Source: an uncultured Bacteroidales bacterium (lineage in GTDB: Bacteria > Bacteroidota > Bacteroidia > Bacteroidales > Muribaculaceae). From it: a stretch of 23,688 bases of DNA. The first letter of the stretch is position 1. The number at the start of each line of letters is the position of its first letter. Below the pieces are notes generated by a model. The model worked only from the letters and a program-made list of their open reading frames with translations, ran no database searches and had not been told where the DNA came from. The stretch spans positions 1-23,688 of the forward strand of contig URIC01000041.1 of the NCBI GenBank assembly GCA_900547755.1. The letters run 5' to 3'. This document shows positions 1-6,688 of the stretch, in pieces. Made by a program: the position numbers and the translations under genes.

Positions 1-432
1 CCACACAAAGATACGCAAAAATTTCGATATAAACTAATTTTCAACATCTACTTAACTCAATCGGTTTTAAATTAAAAATTTATTACATTTGCTTGTGTCC
101 ACACATCTGACACACCGCAAAATTACTTGATTACACAAGTCTTATAATTGATTATTATTCCCTGCGTCTCAATCAACGACTTAATATAAAAGACATTGGA
201 AATTTGACATATTCAATATTTAACTTAAATTAACCCGGATTCGTCTCTCATTTACAAATGCGGGGTCCGCTGCGATTGTTGCACATCTGAAAATTACTTG
301 CTAATTTTGCACGGAATAGCATATTTCCCTTCCCGGAACACGAACTTTTACTCTCCATATATGTTATTATATATGCGTTTTTTTCGATACACATATTATC
401 AGTAATCATATAATCTTTAAATCCTTATCCAG
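1..432. other. AT-rich intergenic region
   Basis: No gene-like reading frame is visible here. The region is much richer in A+T than the gene that follows. It contains a candidate + strand promoter for the gene at 433. A CAAAGATA at 6-13, read on the - strand as TATCTTTG, is a possible -7 box for a leftward gene beyond the window, but no matching -33 box is seen. Two short motifs occur twice: CACATCTGA at 102-110 and 282-290, and AAAATTACTTG at 119-129 and 290-300. I see no tRNA or other RNA gene. Confidence 0.6.
278..309 (+). promoter_or_regulatory. candidate Bacteroidota promoter for the gene at 433
   Basis: TAATTTTG at 302-309 matches the TAnnTTTG -7 box of the Bacteroidota housekeeping sigma factor. 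GTTG at 278-281 lies 20 nt upstream as an imperfect -33 box. Transcription would start near 316, leaving a leader of roughly 117 nt. Confidence 0.45.
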
Positions 433-1920
433 ATGAAGAAATTATTACTCTCCTTCGCTGCTGCCGCCTGCTGTATGTCAATGGCCACAGCTGACGAAGT
501 GACTCTCAACGTTGACGATGCGACCGACTTTGTCGGCACGTTGACCGAAGAAACCCTTAAAGACGATGGCACTGTAAAGGCCGCCAAGCACTACCAGCCC
601 GTCGAATCCTTCAAACTCGGCGGTTTCGACTTCTCTTTCACCGATGGCGGAAACAGCAATGCCCCGGCTTACTACTGGGCTACTTCAACCGCCAAGGACC
701 AGCAGCGCACAGTACGCCTCTACGGCCAAAACACTATGGCCATAGCTGCCGCCGCCGGCACCGAAATCACTCAGATTGTCTTCGACCTTGACCAGAACAA
801 CAAGAAGACATCCATGACCGTAGATACCGGCACAATCACCTTCGACGCCGCAACGCCCAAGGTAATAACCTGGACCGGCGCCGCCAACGCCATCACCTTC
901 ACCTCTGAAGGCACTATCCGCATCAAAGGGCTCACCGTAACTTCCGGCACATCGACCATGGAGACTCTGGCTGTTCCCACATTCACTCCCGCTTCCGGCA
1001 CTTCCTTCGCCGACCAGCTGGCCGTAACCATAGCCGCCGAAGAGGGCACTACCGTCTACTATACCCTGGACGGCACCGCTCCCACCACCGAATCCGGTAA
1101 ATACGAGGCTCCCATTGTCCTGACAGCGACCACTACCGTAAAGGCTTACGCTGTAAAGGAAGGCTTCAACGACAGCCCCGTGGCTACCGCCACCTATACC
1201 AAGGACATGGTGATGGAAAGCATCGAAGACATCATCAAGGCCGGCCTCACCGACGAGGAGACCGAGTTCACTTACAGCGGCAAGGCTGCGGTCACATACG
1301 TAAACGGCAGCAACCTCTACCTCCGCGACGAGACAGCCTCCATACTCGTATACGGCAAACTTGACAAGACATACACCCAGGGCGATGTGCTCTCCGGCTT
1401 CAAGGGCACATTCAAGAACTACTACTCCACTTACGAGCTCATGGCCAACGCAGCCACATTCGGCGAGCCCGAAGGCACCGAGACTGTAGAGCCCTATGTA
1501 ATGACTATCGCTCAGATTACTCCCGAGGACCAGAACGAATACATCATAATAAAGAACGTATCCTATGACGGCACCGAGGTAACCGACGCCACCGGTTCGA
1601 TGACCGCCTACAACAAGTTCAACCTTGACTTCCCCGCTACAGAAACGGACAAGGACCTCGTCGCACTCATCTCCTACTATCAGGCCAAGGGTGCCGACGC
1701 TCCCGAACTTCAGCTCTATCCCCTCAAGTTCAAGGAGCCTGTATCCGTTGAAGACATTCAGGCTGACCGGACCGTCCTCGTGCGCGGCAACGACATCATC
1801 GCTCCCGCCGGTGCCGAGATTTACAGCATCAGCGGTGCCCGCGTAAACGCCAACGGCCTCGCCACAGGTGTATACGTGGTACGCACCGGCGACAAAGCCC
1901 ACAAGGTAATGGTAAAATAA
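433..1920 (+). CDS. secreted multidomain protein with a chitobiase/FN3-like domain and a C-terminal sorting-like domain
   Basis: This 495-aa exported protein has no recognisable enzyme motif. Residues 1-20 form a signal peptide (MKKLLLSF, an Ala-rich core, cleavage after ATA). Residues about 25-170 are a beta-rich domain seen in many Bacteroidota surface proteins. Residues about 178-257 resemble the chitobiase/beta-hexosaminidase C-terminal (FN3-associated) domain, with YYTLDGTAPT and VKAYAVKEGF as its hallmarks. Residues about 260-380 look like an OB-fold-type beta domain. The last 35 residues (IYSISGARV, GLATGVYVV, HKVMVK) match the pattern of Bacteroidota C-terminal secretion/anchoring domains (type IX-like). 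A surface or secreted location with a binding role is inferred. The gene stands alone, with its own promoter candidate and terminator. Pro, Ala and Thr are abundant and the GC content is above that of the lipoprotein gene downstream. Confidence 0.8.
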   Translation: MKKLLLSFAAAACCMSMATADEVTLNVDDATDFVGTLTEETLKDDGTVKAAKHYQPVESFKLGGFDFSFTDGGNSNAPAYYWATSTAKDQQRTVRLYGQNTMAIAAAAGTEITQIVFDLDQNNKKTSMTVDTGTITFDAATPKVITWTGAANAITFTSEGTIRIKGLTVTSGTSTMETLAVPTFTPASGTSFADQLAVTIAAEEGTTVYYTLDGTAPTTESGKYEAPIVLTATTTVKAYAVKEGFNDSPVATATYTKDMVMESIEDIIKAGLTDEETEFTYSGKAAVTYVNGSNLYLRDETASILVYGKLDKTYTQGDVLSGFKGTFKNYYSTYELMANAATFGEPEGTETVEPYVMTIAQITPEDQNEYIIIKNVSYDGTEVTDATGSMTAYNKFNLDFPATETDKDLVALISYYQAKGADAPELQLYPLKFKEPVSVEDIQADRTVLVRGNDIIAPAGAEIYSISGARVNANGLATGVYVVRTGDKAHKVMVK

Positions 1921-1943
1921 ACAGACACTCTAATGATTCCACT

Positions 1944-1974
1944 AAGGCTTCGGAAACCCTCCGAAGCCTTTTTT
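1944..1974 (+). terminator. intrinsic terminator after the secreted protein gene
   Basis: Perfect 11-bp arms AAGGCTTCGGA (1944-1954) and TCCGAAGCCTT (1960-1970) enclose the 5-nt loop AACCC. The 3' arm runs into a total of six T. This ends the single-gene unit 433-1920. Confidence 0.9.
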
Positions 1975-2004
1975 ACATCCTTTGATGCGATAATAATCCT
2001 GAAT

Positions 2005-2035
2005 TTTGAAATATCAAATTATTTGATTAATTTTG
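2005..2035 (+). promoter_or_regulatory. promoter with embedded inverted repeat, for the WG-repeat/M15 operon
   Basis: TTTG (2005-2008), 19 nt, then TAATTTTG (2028-2035) fits the Bacteroidota consensus exactly. The spacer carries a perfect inverted repeat, ATCAAAT-T-ATTTGAT (2013-2027), between the two boxes. A protein bound there would cover the promoter, so it is a candidate operator. The predicted start near 2042 leaves a leader of about 32 nt before the ATG at 2074. Confidence 0.65.
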
Positions 2036-2073
2036 AGGCGTTAACCTTTCAAATCAATAAAATTACAGTTACC

Positions 2074-4011
2074 ATGAAATTGAAACAATCATTTTTGGCA
2101 ACGGCAATTCTGTCGTTACTCATGTTCTCCATGACAGGATGTTTCGGAGGCGGAGACAAACTCGACGTAGAGCTTATTCCCGTCAAGACATCAAAGGATG
2201 CCAACTGGAGCATGGTCTCCTCTGACGGAACCATAGTATATGACAGCGAGTTCAAAAACGATGTCTATGCCTGCGTCAACGGAGTGTTCTGTGCTGAAAA
2301 CTCCAACGGAGGCTACACGCTCTATACCGCAGGAGACAAATCGCCCGAAGAGGTGCCAGGCTGCGATTCTCTTCTATACGTAGGCATAATGAATGACGGC
2401 CTGATACCGGTCACCTTCCCCGACAGCCGTATAACCCTTATCAACAATAAGGGAGAGAAGGAAGTAGAACTCACTCCCAAGGAGAATATGGAAATCGTGG
2501 CTTCTCATACCTGTTTTCAGTCCGGACTCCTCGCCGTGCAGTTCGAGAATCAGAAATGGGGATTCGTCAATACAAAGGGTGAGCTGGTAATCAAACCTAA
2601 ATATTCCAATGTCCAATGCTTCGTAGACGGATACGCCGTCACAGCGGCGGATGAGGGGGATTTCAACAGCAATTCGGAAGTAATCGGCACAAACGGAGAA
2701 TCCCTCTTTAAAATCAAGGATAAATATAAAGTCGAAACCGCATTCATCAAGAACCACATGGTAGTCAAGGATGAGGACGGACGGTTTTCAGTGCTTGACG
2801 AAAAAGGAGAAGCGACCAAACTTCCTGACAGGATTGACAAGGTATTGACATTCAATGGCAACTATATTATCTTCGAGAGCGATGACCGCCAAATGGGTGT
2901 AATGGATATCAAAGGAAAAACCCTGATACGCGCCAAGTATTACGGCTTGGCTTTCGCCTCCGAGGATACATTCTGGGCAAAGAAAACCAATGATTCCGAC
3001 ATTATCAAACTTGACGACAAAGGAGAGACCATACTTACTCTCAACTATAAGGAGATGTCGACCGCTACTCCGGACTTCGGGTTATTCGCCAAAGACGGCA
3101 ACACATTCGTTCTGATTGACGGTGACGGCGAGATTCAAGGCAAAGAGGACTTCTACCGCTTCTGCGACCAGTTATCGCCCAGTCAGGAAATCAAAAGCGA
3201 TTACTTCGATTTCAGCGGAACAATCAGCCGTATCGCCGAAATGATTTCCGATAACGGAGCCTGCGGTCTGACATTCGGTCAGACTCCCGACAAAATATTC
3301 CACGACGAAACCCCGATATACACGGATAACAATATAAAAGCGATAAACTCCAAAATAACAGGCAATTCCTCCGGCGAAATCATTCCCTTGGCCTGTTTCA
3401 GCACTTATCCGACTATGCCCGACGGCTCCGGATACGCATGGAACACCGAAGCTAAATTAACAGCCGTCCAGATTGACGTCACCGCCACACGCAACCTGAA
3501 GAAGGAGAATTATGACTCTCTGGTCAAAGCTATAGGCGCCAAGGGTTTCAAATCAGTAAAAAACGAAATGATACCTGACACCGAAATTATGGCCACCTTA
3601 ATGGAAAAGGGCAATGAAGCGGTTCTCGTTCAATTCCAGGAGGACGGCAATTCAATTGTCGTCTACGTAATCTCCAAGACACTGGACCCCCTGGCCATGG
3701 AAACCCTTGAAGGGATGTTCGCGGACAACACCAATCCCGTCAAGGCCGAGGCTGACTCCGGCAGCGATTACCGCGCTATGGTGACCGGGCGCAAACTCAC
3801 CGCTCAGGACCTTGCGCCCTATTCCAAAGCTGAACTACGCCTGATGCGCAATACCATTTTCGCCATACACGGGCACAAGTTCCAGAGCGAGGACCTGCAA
3901 CAGTATTTCAGCCAGTTCCCATGGTACCGGCCCACAGTCACCGAAGTGCCGGAAGATGAACTCTCTGAAATTGAAAAATACAACGTAACTTTCCTCCAGA
4001 AATACGAATGA
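2074..4011 (+). CDS. WG-repeat and YARHG-domain lipoprotein
   Basis: The open frame begins at 1933, but the ATG at 2074 is preferred. It follows the promoter and starts directly with a lipoprotein signal (FLATAILSLLMFSMTGC, lipidated Cys23), giving 645 aa. Residues about 44-60, 161-185 (KWGFVNTKGELVIKPKY) and 272-295 (MGVMDIKGKTLIRAKYY) are WG-type beta repeats. The last ~85 residues form a YARHG domain, with RLMRNTIFAIHGHKF as its core and an FPWYRP motif after it. Both are extracytoplasmic domains of unknown biochemical role, often linked with the cell wall or with peptidases. An outer- or inner-membrane-anchored periplasmic position is inferred. The stop overlaps the next start as ATGA (4008-4011), so translation of the M15 peptidase is probably coupled and the two may act together. 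Confidence 0.85.
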   Translation: MKLKQSFLATAILSLLMFSMTGCFGGGDKLDVELIPVKTSKDANWSMVSSDGTIVYDSEFKNDVYACVNGVFCAENSNGGYTLYTAGDKSPEEVPGCDSLLYVGIMNDGLIPVTFPDSRITLINNKGEKEVELTPKENMEIVASHTCFQSGLLAVQFENQKWGFVNTKGELVIKPKYSNVQCFVDGYAVTAADEGDFNSNSEVIGTNGESLFKIKDKYKVETAFIKNHMVVKDEDGRFSVLDEKGEATKLPDRIDKVLTFNGNYIIFESDDRQMGVMDIKGKTLIRAKYYGLAFASEDTFWAKKTNDSDIIKLDDKGETILTLNYKEMSTATPDFGLFAKDGNTFVLIDGDGEIQGKEDFYRFCDQLSPSQEIKSDYFDFSGTISRIAEMISDNGACGLTFGQTPDKIFHDETPIYTDNNIKAINSKITGNSSGEIIPLACFSTYPTMPDGSGYAWNTEAKLTAVQIDVTATRNLKKENYDSLVKAIGAKGFKSVKNEMIPDTEIMATLMEKGNEAVLVQFQEDGNSIVVYVISKTLDPLAMETLEGMFADNTNPVKAEADSGSDYRAMVTGRKLTAQDLAPYSKAELRLMRNTIFAIHGHKFQSEDLQQYFSQFPWYRPTVTEVPEDELSEIEKYNVTFLQKYE

Positions 4012-4865
4012 GACATCTCTGTCTTTACGGGCTATTGACAATACTGGCATACTGCACCGGTTGCAATACCCCGGCCGCCAAACGGAATCCCGGCAATCCC
4101 GACAGCGGGGTTGCCGACGATTCCGTCATGCCGGTCGCCGAGCAATCTGCCGGACAAGCGGCCGACGACACAATTCCGGCCGGTGTGAACGCTCTGCTTA
4201 AAGCATATCCGGACTTCATTTCCGGATGGGACGGCAGGAACATTCTCTTCACCGACGGCACATCGATGCCTTACGACGACGGCAAGGAGAAAACCTTCGA
4301 ACAGCGGCTTGACAACTCCGACATTGAGGATATGTTCGCTGACTTATACAAGGAGCATACAGGTGCCCCGGAATATCTCTCCGATGCAGGCCGCTCTCGT
4401 TGTGAGGCATTGTTCAAGAAAATGTATGGCGACAATTCAGCCGCAGTGCAGAAGAATCTGGTGACTGTAAAATGGATTGGCGAGAATGTACGGTTCACAC
4501 GCATCAACGGCGCAGCCGACAGTCTGCGCAATGTAGGCATCGAACTTGAAAAATACCCCGGACTACGAAAATATCTAAAATCGTCAGGCACTTTCTATTG
4601 GCGCAAGGTGCGCGGAGCCAACCGTCAGAGCGCGCATAGCTATGGCATAGCTTTTGACATAGGTGTCAATTACTCCGATTACTGGAAATGGAATAATCCC
4701 GATGCCGACGAAAGCGCCGGAATCAGATACGTCAACCGGATTCCGAAGCAGATTGCGGATATTTTCCATCGCCACGGATTCATCTGGGGCGGCAACTGGT
4801 ATCATTACGACACCATGCACTTCGAGTTCCGGCCGGAACTTCTGAATTACGCCGGCAATCTTTGA
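4008..4865 (+). CDS. M15-family (VanY/DacY-like) metallopeptidase, probable lipoprotein
   Basis: This 285-aa exported protein has a hydrophobic N-terminus ending in YCTGC, which may be an unusual lipobox. A low-complexity linker follows to about residue 60. The C-terminal half is an M15 D-Ala-D-Ala carboxypeptidase/endopeptidase domain. The zinc ligands are visible: His210 and Asp217 in SAHSYGIAFDIG, and His271 in DTMHFEF with Asp268 nearby. The family cleaves peptidoglycan stem peptides or cross-links. The exact bond cut here is not readable from sequence. The gene is intact, but its last third (from codon 213) lies inside a 250-bp direct repeat, and a headless second copy lies 1.6 kb downstream. 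The stop codon is TGA here and TAA in the other copy. It is probably co-transcribed and translationally coupled with the WG-repeat lipoprotein. Confidence 0.85.
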   Translation: MRHLCLYGLLTILAYCTGCNTPAAKRNPGNPDSGVADDSVMPVAEQSAGQAADDTIPAGVNALLKAYPDFISGWDGRNILFTDGTSMPYDDGKEKTFEQRLDNSDIEDMFADLYKEHTGAPEYLSDAGRSRCEALFKKMYGDNSAAVQKNLVTVKWIGENVRFTRINGAADSLRNVGIELEKYPGLRKYLKSSGTFYWRKVRGANRQSAHSYGIAFDIGVNYSDYWKWNNPDADESAGIRYVNRIPKQIADIFHRHGFIWGGNWYHYDTMHFEFRPELLNYAGNL

Positions 4866-4893
4866 GAGCCAAAAGCCGATTCCAAATAACCGG
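4644..4893. repeat. 250-bp direct repeat, left copy (3' end of the M15 gene)
   Basis: Bases 4644-4893 match 6245-6494 at an offset of 1601. I find only two differences by eye: G4864/A6465, which changes the stop TGA to TAA, and G4868/A6469 just after it. The repeat covers codons 213-285 and 28 nt of 3' flank. The left edge falls inside a 15-bp inverted repeat, AGCTATG-G-CATAGCT (4638-4652). On the right, identity stops abruptly after AACCGG and AT-rich DNA begins. Confidence 0.95.
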
Positions 4894-4936
4894 TATAAAA
4901 TAAAAATCCAATAGGGGAAGGTATTTCCGCTAATAC

Positions 4937-4969
4937 TTTGTCAATTTTCATAATTAATAACTATATTTG
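4937..4969 (+). promoter_or_regulatory. promoter of the rhuM cassette
   Basis: TTTG (4937-4940), 21 nt, then TATATTTG (4962-4969) is a full match to the Bacteroidota consensus. It lies inside the AT-rich block, so the cassette does not need read-through from the M15 operon. The predicted start is near 4976, about 195 nt before the preferred rhuM start, which leaves room for the short frame and palindrome. Confidence 0.65.
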
Positions 4970-5010
4970 CATCAGATACAAATATTGAAGTTTTTCATGG
5001 ATTATTTGAT

Positions 5011-5121
5011 ATGATTATCGAATCATACGACATCGTATTCGAAGAACCTTGGCGAAGCGAATATCTGAAAGGATATATGGCTTTACTGATATCCAATGTA
5101 GAACATTCTACATTGGCATGA
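5011..5121 (+). CDS. possible 36-aa leader ORF upstream of rhuM
   Basis: An ATG at 5011 opens a 36-codon frame (begins MIIESYDIVFEEPW, ends VEHSTLA) closed by TGA at 5119-5121. It lies in the same frame as rhuM, so one stop codon separates it from the downstream protein. Its last codons overlap the 24-bp palindrome. I recognise no family. It may be a leader peptide, a remnant of a longer N-terminus, or chance. Confidence 0.2.
   Translation: MIIESYDIVFEEPWRSEYLKGYMALLISNVEHSTLA
5093..5116. promoter_or_regulatory. 24-bp palindrome before rhuM (candidate operator or hairpin)
   Basis: Perfect 11-bp arms CCAATGTAGAA (5093-5103) and TTCTACATTGG (5106-5116) flank a 2-nt centre, CA. No T-run follows, so it is not a standard terminator. 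It lies about 120 nt after the predicted transcription start and 54 nt before the preferred rhuM start. RhuM proteins have an N-terminal helix-turn-helix-like region, so autoregulation at this site is a reasonable guess. A hairpin in the mRNA is the alternative. Confidence 0.55.
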
Positions 5122-5169
5122 AAGAATGTGATTATTGGGATAAAAGAAGTTATAAAAAAAGAAAAACCG

Positions 5170-6150
5170 GTGAGCGACGAAAACAAAATAACACTCTATC
5201 AGGACGACAATGAGATAACTCAAGTGTCGGTGCGCTTTGCTGATGAGGATTTGTGGCTGACACAAAATCAATTGGCAGAAATTTATTGTACTACGCAACA
5301 AAATATCAGTCAACATGTGGACAATATATATAAGAACGGAGAACTCGCCATAGAAGCAACCAACAAGAAATTCTTGTTAGTTCGCCAGGAAGGTAATCGT
5401 CAGGTAAAACGTAACATTGACCACTACAACCTCGATATGGTTATAGCCTTGGGCTATCGTGTGCAATCTCAAGTGGCAACCCGCTTCCGCCGTTGGGCGA
5501 CTCAACGGCTTCATGAGTATATCCAAAAAGGGTTTGCCATGGATGATGAGCGGTTGAAACAAGGGGGCAATCGTTATTTTCGTGAATTGCTTCAACGAAT
5601 CAGAGATATTCGCAGCAGTGAGCGCAACTTCTACCAGCAGGTTACGGATATTTATGCCACAGCCACGGACTATAATCCACGAGACGAGATGACAAAAATG
5701 TTTTTCGCTACCGTGCAAAACAAGTTGCACTATGCCGTTCACGAGAATACTGCAGCGGAAGTCGTCTATAATCGTGTGGACAACGAGAAGCCATTTGTAG
5801 GCATGACAAATTTCAAGGGCAATTATGTAACAAAGGACGATGTGAAGATTGCCAAAAACTATCTCTCGGAGATTGAACTCCAACGATTGAACCTGCTTGT
5901 TTCCGGCTTCTTGGACTTTGCCGAGTTCCAAGCGTTGGAAATGAATCCCATGACCATGAAAGACTGGATAGAGGCTTTGGACAACCAGATTATCGCCCAC
6001 AAGCGGAAAGTCTTGATTGGCAAGGGCAACATCTCGCATAAGCAAGCTGTTGAAAAAGCTGAAAAGGAGTTCGCCATCTATCGCAAACGCGAAATGGATT
6101 TACTTGAAAGCGATTTTGATAGAGAAATCAAGAAGTTGAAAGATAAATAA
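5170..6150 (+). CDS. rhuM: RhuM-family protein
   Basis: This gene encodes a RhuM-family protein. The name comes from a Salmonella pathogenicity-island gene, the biochemical function is not established, and members are frequent in genomic islands. I prefer the GTG at 5170, giving 326 aa that begin SDENKITLYQDDNE, where family members normally start. The frame is open from a GTG at 5128 (340 aa). Residues about 20-60 (LWLTQNQLAEIYCTTQQNIS, then QHVDNIY) look like a helix-turn-helix DNA-binding segment. The middle (MVIALGYRVQSQVATRFRRWATQRL) is the typical family core, and the C-terminus is a charged helix rich in Lys and Glu. Length and motifs suggest it is intact. Base composition is far lower in GC than the thi genes, which suggests transfer. 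It has its own promoter and sits between direct repeats of the M15 gene end. Confidence 0.85.
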   Translation: MSDENKITLYQDDNEITQVSVRFADEDLWLTQNQLAEIYCTTQQNISQHVDNIYKNGELAIEATNKKFLLVRQEGNRQVKRNIDHYNLDMVIALGYRVQSQVATRFRRWATQRLHEYIQKGFAMDDERLKQGGNRYFRELLQRIRDIRSSERNFYQQVTDIYATATDYNPRDEMTKMFFATVQNKLHYAVHENTAAEVVYNRVDNEKPFVGMTNFKGNYVTKDDVKIAKNYLSEIELQRLNLLVSGFLDFAEFQALEMNPMTMKDWIEALDNQIIAHKRKVLIGKGNISHKQAVEKAEKEFAIYRKREMDLLESDFDREIKKLKDK

Positions 6151-6241
6151 ATTCAACACACATAGTCACCATATATTTTCATAAACAACTTTTTAGTCAT
6201 CTGTTTGAGCGATTGTCTAAAAACATGGGCGAAATAATGCT

Positions 6242-6466
6242 ATGGGCATAGCTTTTGACATAGGTGTCAATTACTCCGATTACTGGAAATGGAATAATCC
6301 CGATGCCGACGAAAGCGCCGGAATCAGATACGTCAACCGGATTCCGAAGCAGATTGCGGATATTTTCCATCGCCACGGATTCATCTGGGGCGGCAACTGG
6401 TATCATTACGACACCATGCACTTCGAGTTCCGGCCGGAACTTCTGAATTACGCCGGCAATCTTTAA
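6242..6466 (+). pseudogene. headless 3' remnant of the M15 metallopeptidase gene
   Basis: This fragment encodes the last 73 residues of the M15 peptidase with no amino-acid change (GIAFDIGVNYSDYWKW through NYAGNL), ending in TAA instead of TGA. It lacks the signal sequence, the linker and the first zinc ligand (His210), so it cannot be a working enzyme. The only in-frame ATG (6242) is formed by an extra G relative to the left copy, and the frame is closed upstream by TAA at 6218. The flank after it runs directly into the thiamine promoter, so this is probably the original chromosomal end of the gene. Confidence 0.85.
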
Positions 6467-6494
6467 GAACCAAAAGCCGATTCCAAATAACCGG
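6245..6494. repeat. 250-bp direct repeat, right copy
   Basis: Partner of 4644-4893, with two mismatches near the stop codon. At the left edge there is one extra G relative to the other copy, so the inverted repeat becomes GCTATG-GG-CATAGC (6239-6252). At the right edge the sequence continues as CCTGCG into the region of the thi promoter. Confidence 0.95.
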
Positions 6495-6514
6495 CCTGCG
6501 TTTTTCCGTATCAT

Positions 6515-6560
6515 CCGCAAAAAACTTTGCGGTTCCGCAAAATTATTTGTATATTTGCGG
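6515..6560 (+). promoter_or_regulatory. thiamine operon promoter with interleaved inverted repeats
   Basis: TTTG (6526-6529), 20 nt, then TATATTTG (6550-6557) is an ideal Bacteroidota promoter. The predicted start near 6564 coincides with the first bases of the riboswitch. Both promoter boxes are embedded in a repeated heptamer: CCGCAAA at 6515-6521 and 6535-6541 alternates with its complement TTTGCGG at 6526-6532 and 6554-6560. The first pair can form a stem with a 4-nt loop. This could be a regulator site, or part of an upstream termination signal. Confidence 0.8.
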
Positions 6561-6563
6561 CGT

Positions 6564-6673
6564 ACTACGCGGGGGTGCCCGCAGCGGAGATGCGACTCAC
6601 TTCGTCATCCCCCGCCGGCGGCGCTGAGATAAGACCCTTCGAACCTGACACGGATAATGCCGAGACAGGGAGT
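6564..6673 (+). promoter_or_regulatory. TPP riboswitch (THI element)
   Basis: The conserved aptamer blocks appear in order: GGGGGTGCCC (6571-6580), CTGAGA (6624-6629), ACCC (6634-6637), GAACCTGAC (6641-6649), GGATAATGCC (6652-6661) and AGGGAGT (6667-6673). ACT at 6564-6566 can close a short P1 with AGT at 6671-6673. The P3 region between 6581 and 6620 is longer than in the compact versions. The element binds thiamine pyrophosphate and lowers expression of the thi genes downstream. Confidence 0.95.
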
Positions 6674-6688
6674 CATGAGTCAAGTGCC

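Larger units (their letters stand above)
4894..6244 (+). mobile_element. putative rhuM cassette inserted behind the M15 gene
   Basis: This 1351-bp block is clearly richer in A+T than the thiamine genes and is bracketed by the 250-bp direct repeats. It holds one promoter, a short reading frame, a palindrome and a complete rhuM gene. It contains no transposase or integrase, and no terminal inverted repeats were found. One 250-bp copy plus the block makes a 1601-bp unit, the arrangement expected if a circle carrying the 3' end of the M15 gene integrated by a single crossover. An alternative is a segmental duplication into which the rhuM block was later placed. Mobility is inferred from structure and composition only. 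Confidence 0.45.

Noticed and set aside
685..1902. Long - strand reading frame of 405 codons opposite the secreted protein gene
   Set aside because: It is the shadow of a GC-rich, Ala/Thr-rich coding strand. It has no family motif, and the + strand product has a signal peptide and recognisable domains.
4894..6244. CRISPR array, toxin-antitoxin pair or transposon in the rhuM block
   Set aside because: There are no spaced short repeats, no second gene of convincing size, no transposase and no terminal inverted repeats.
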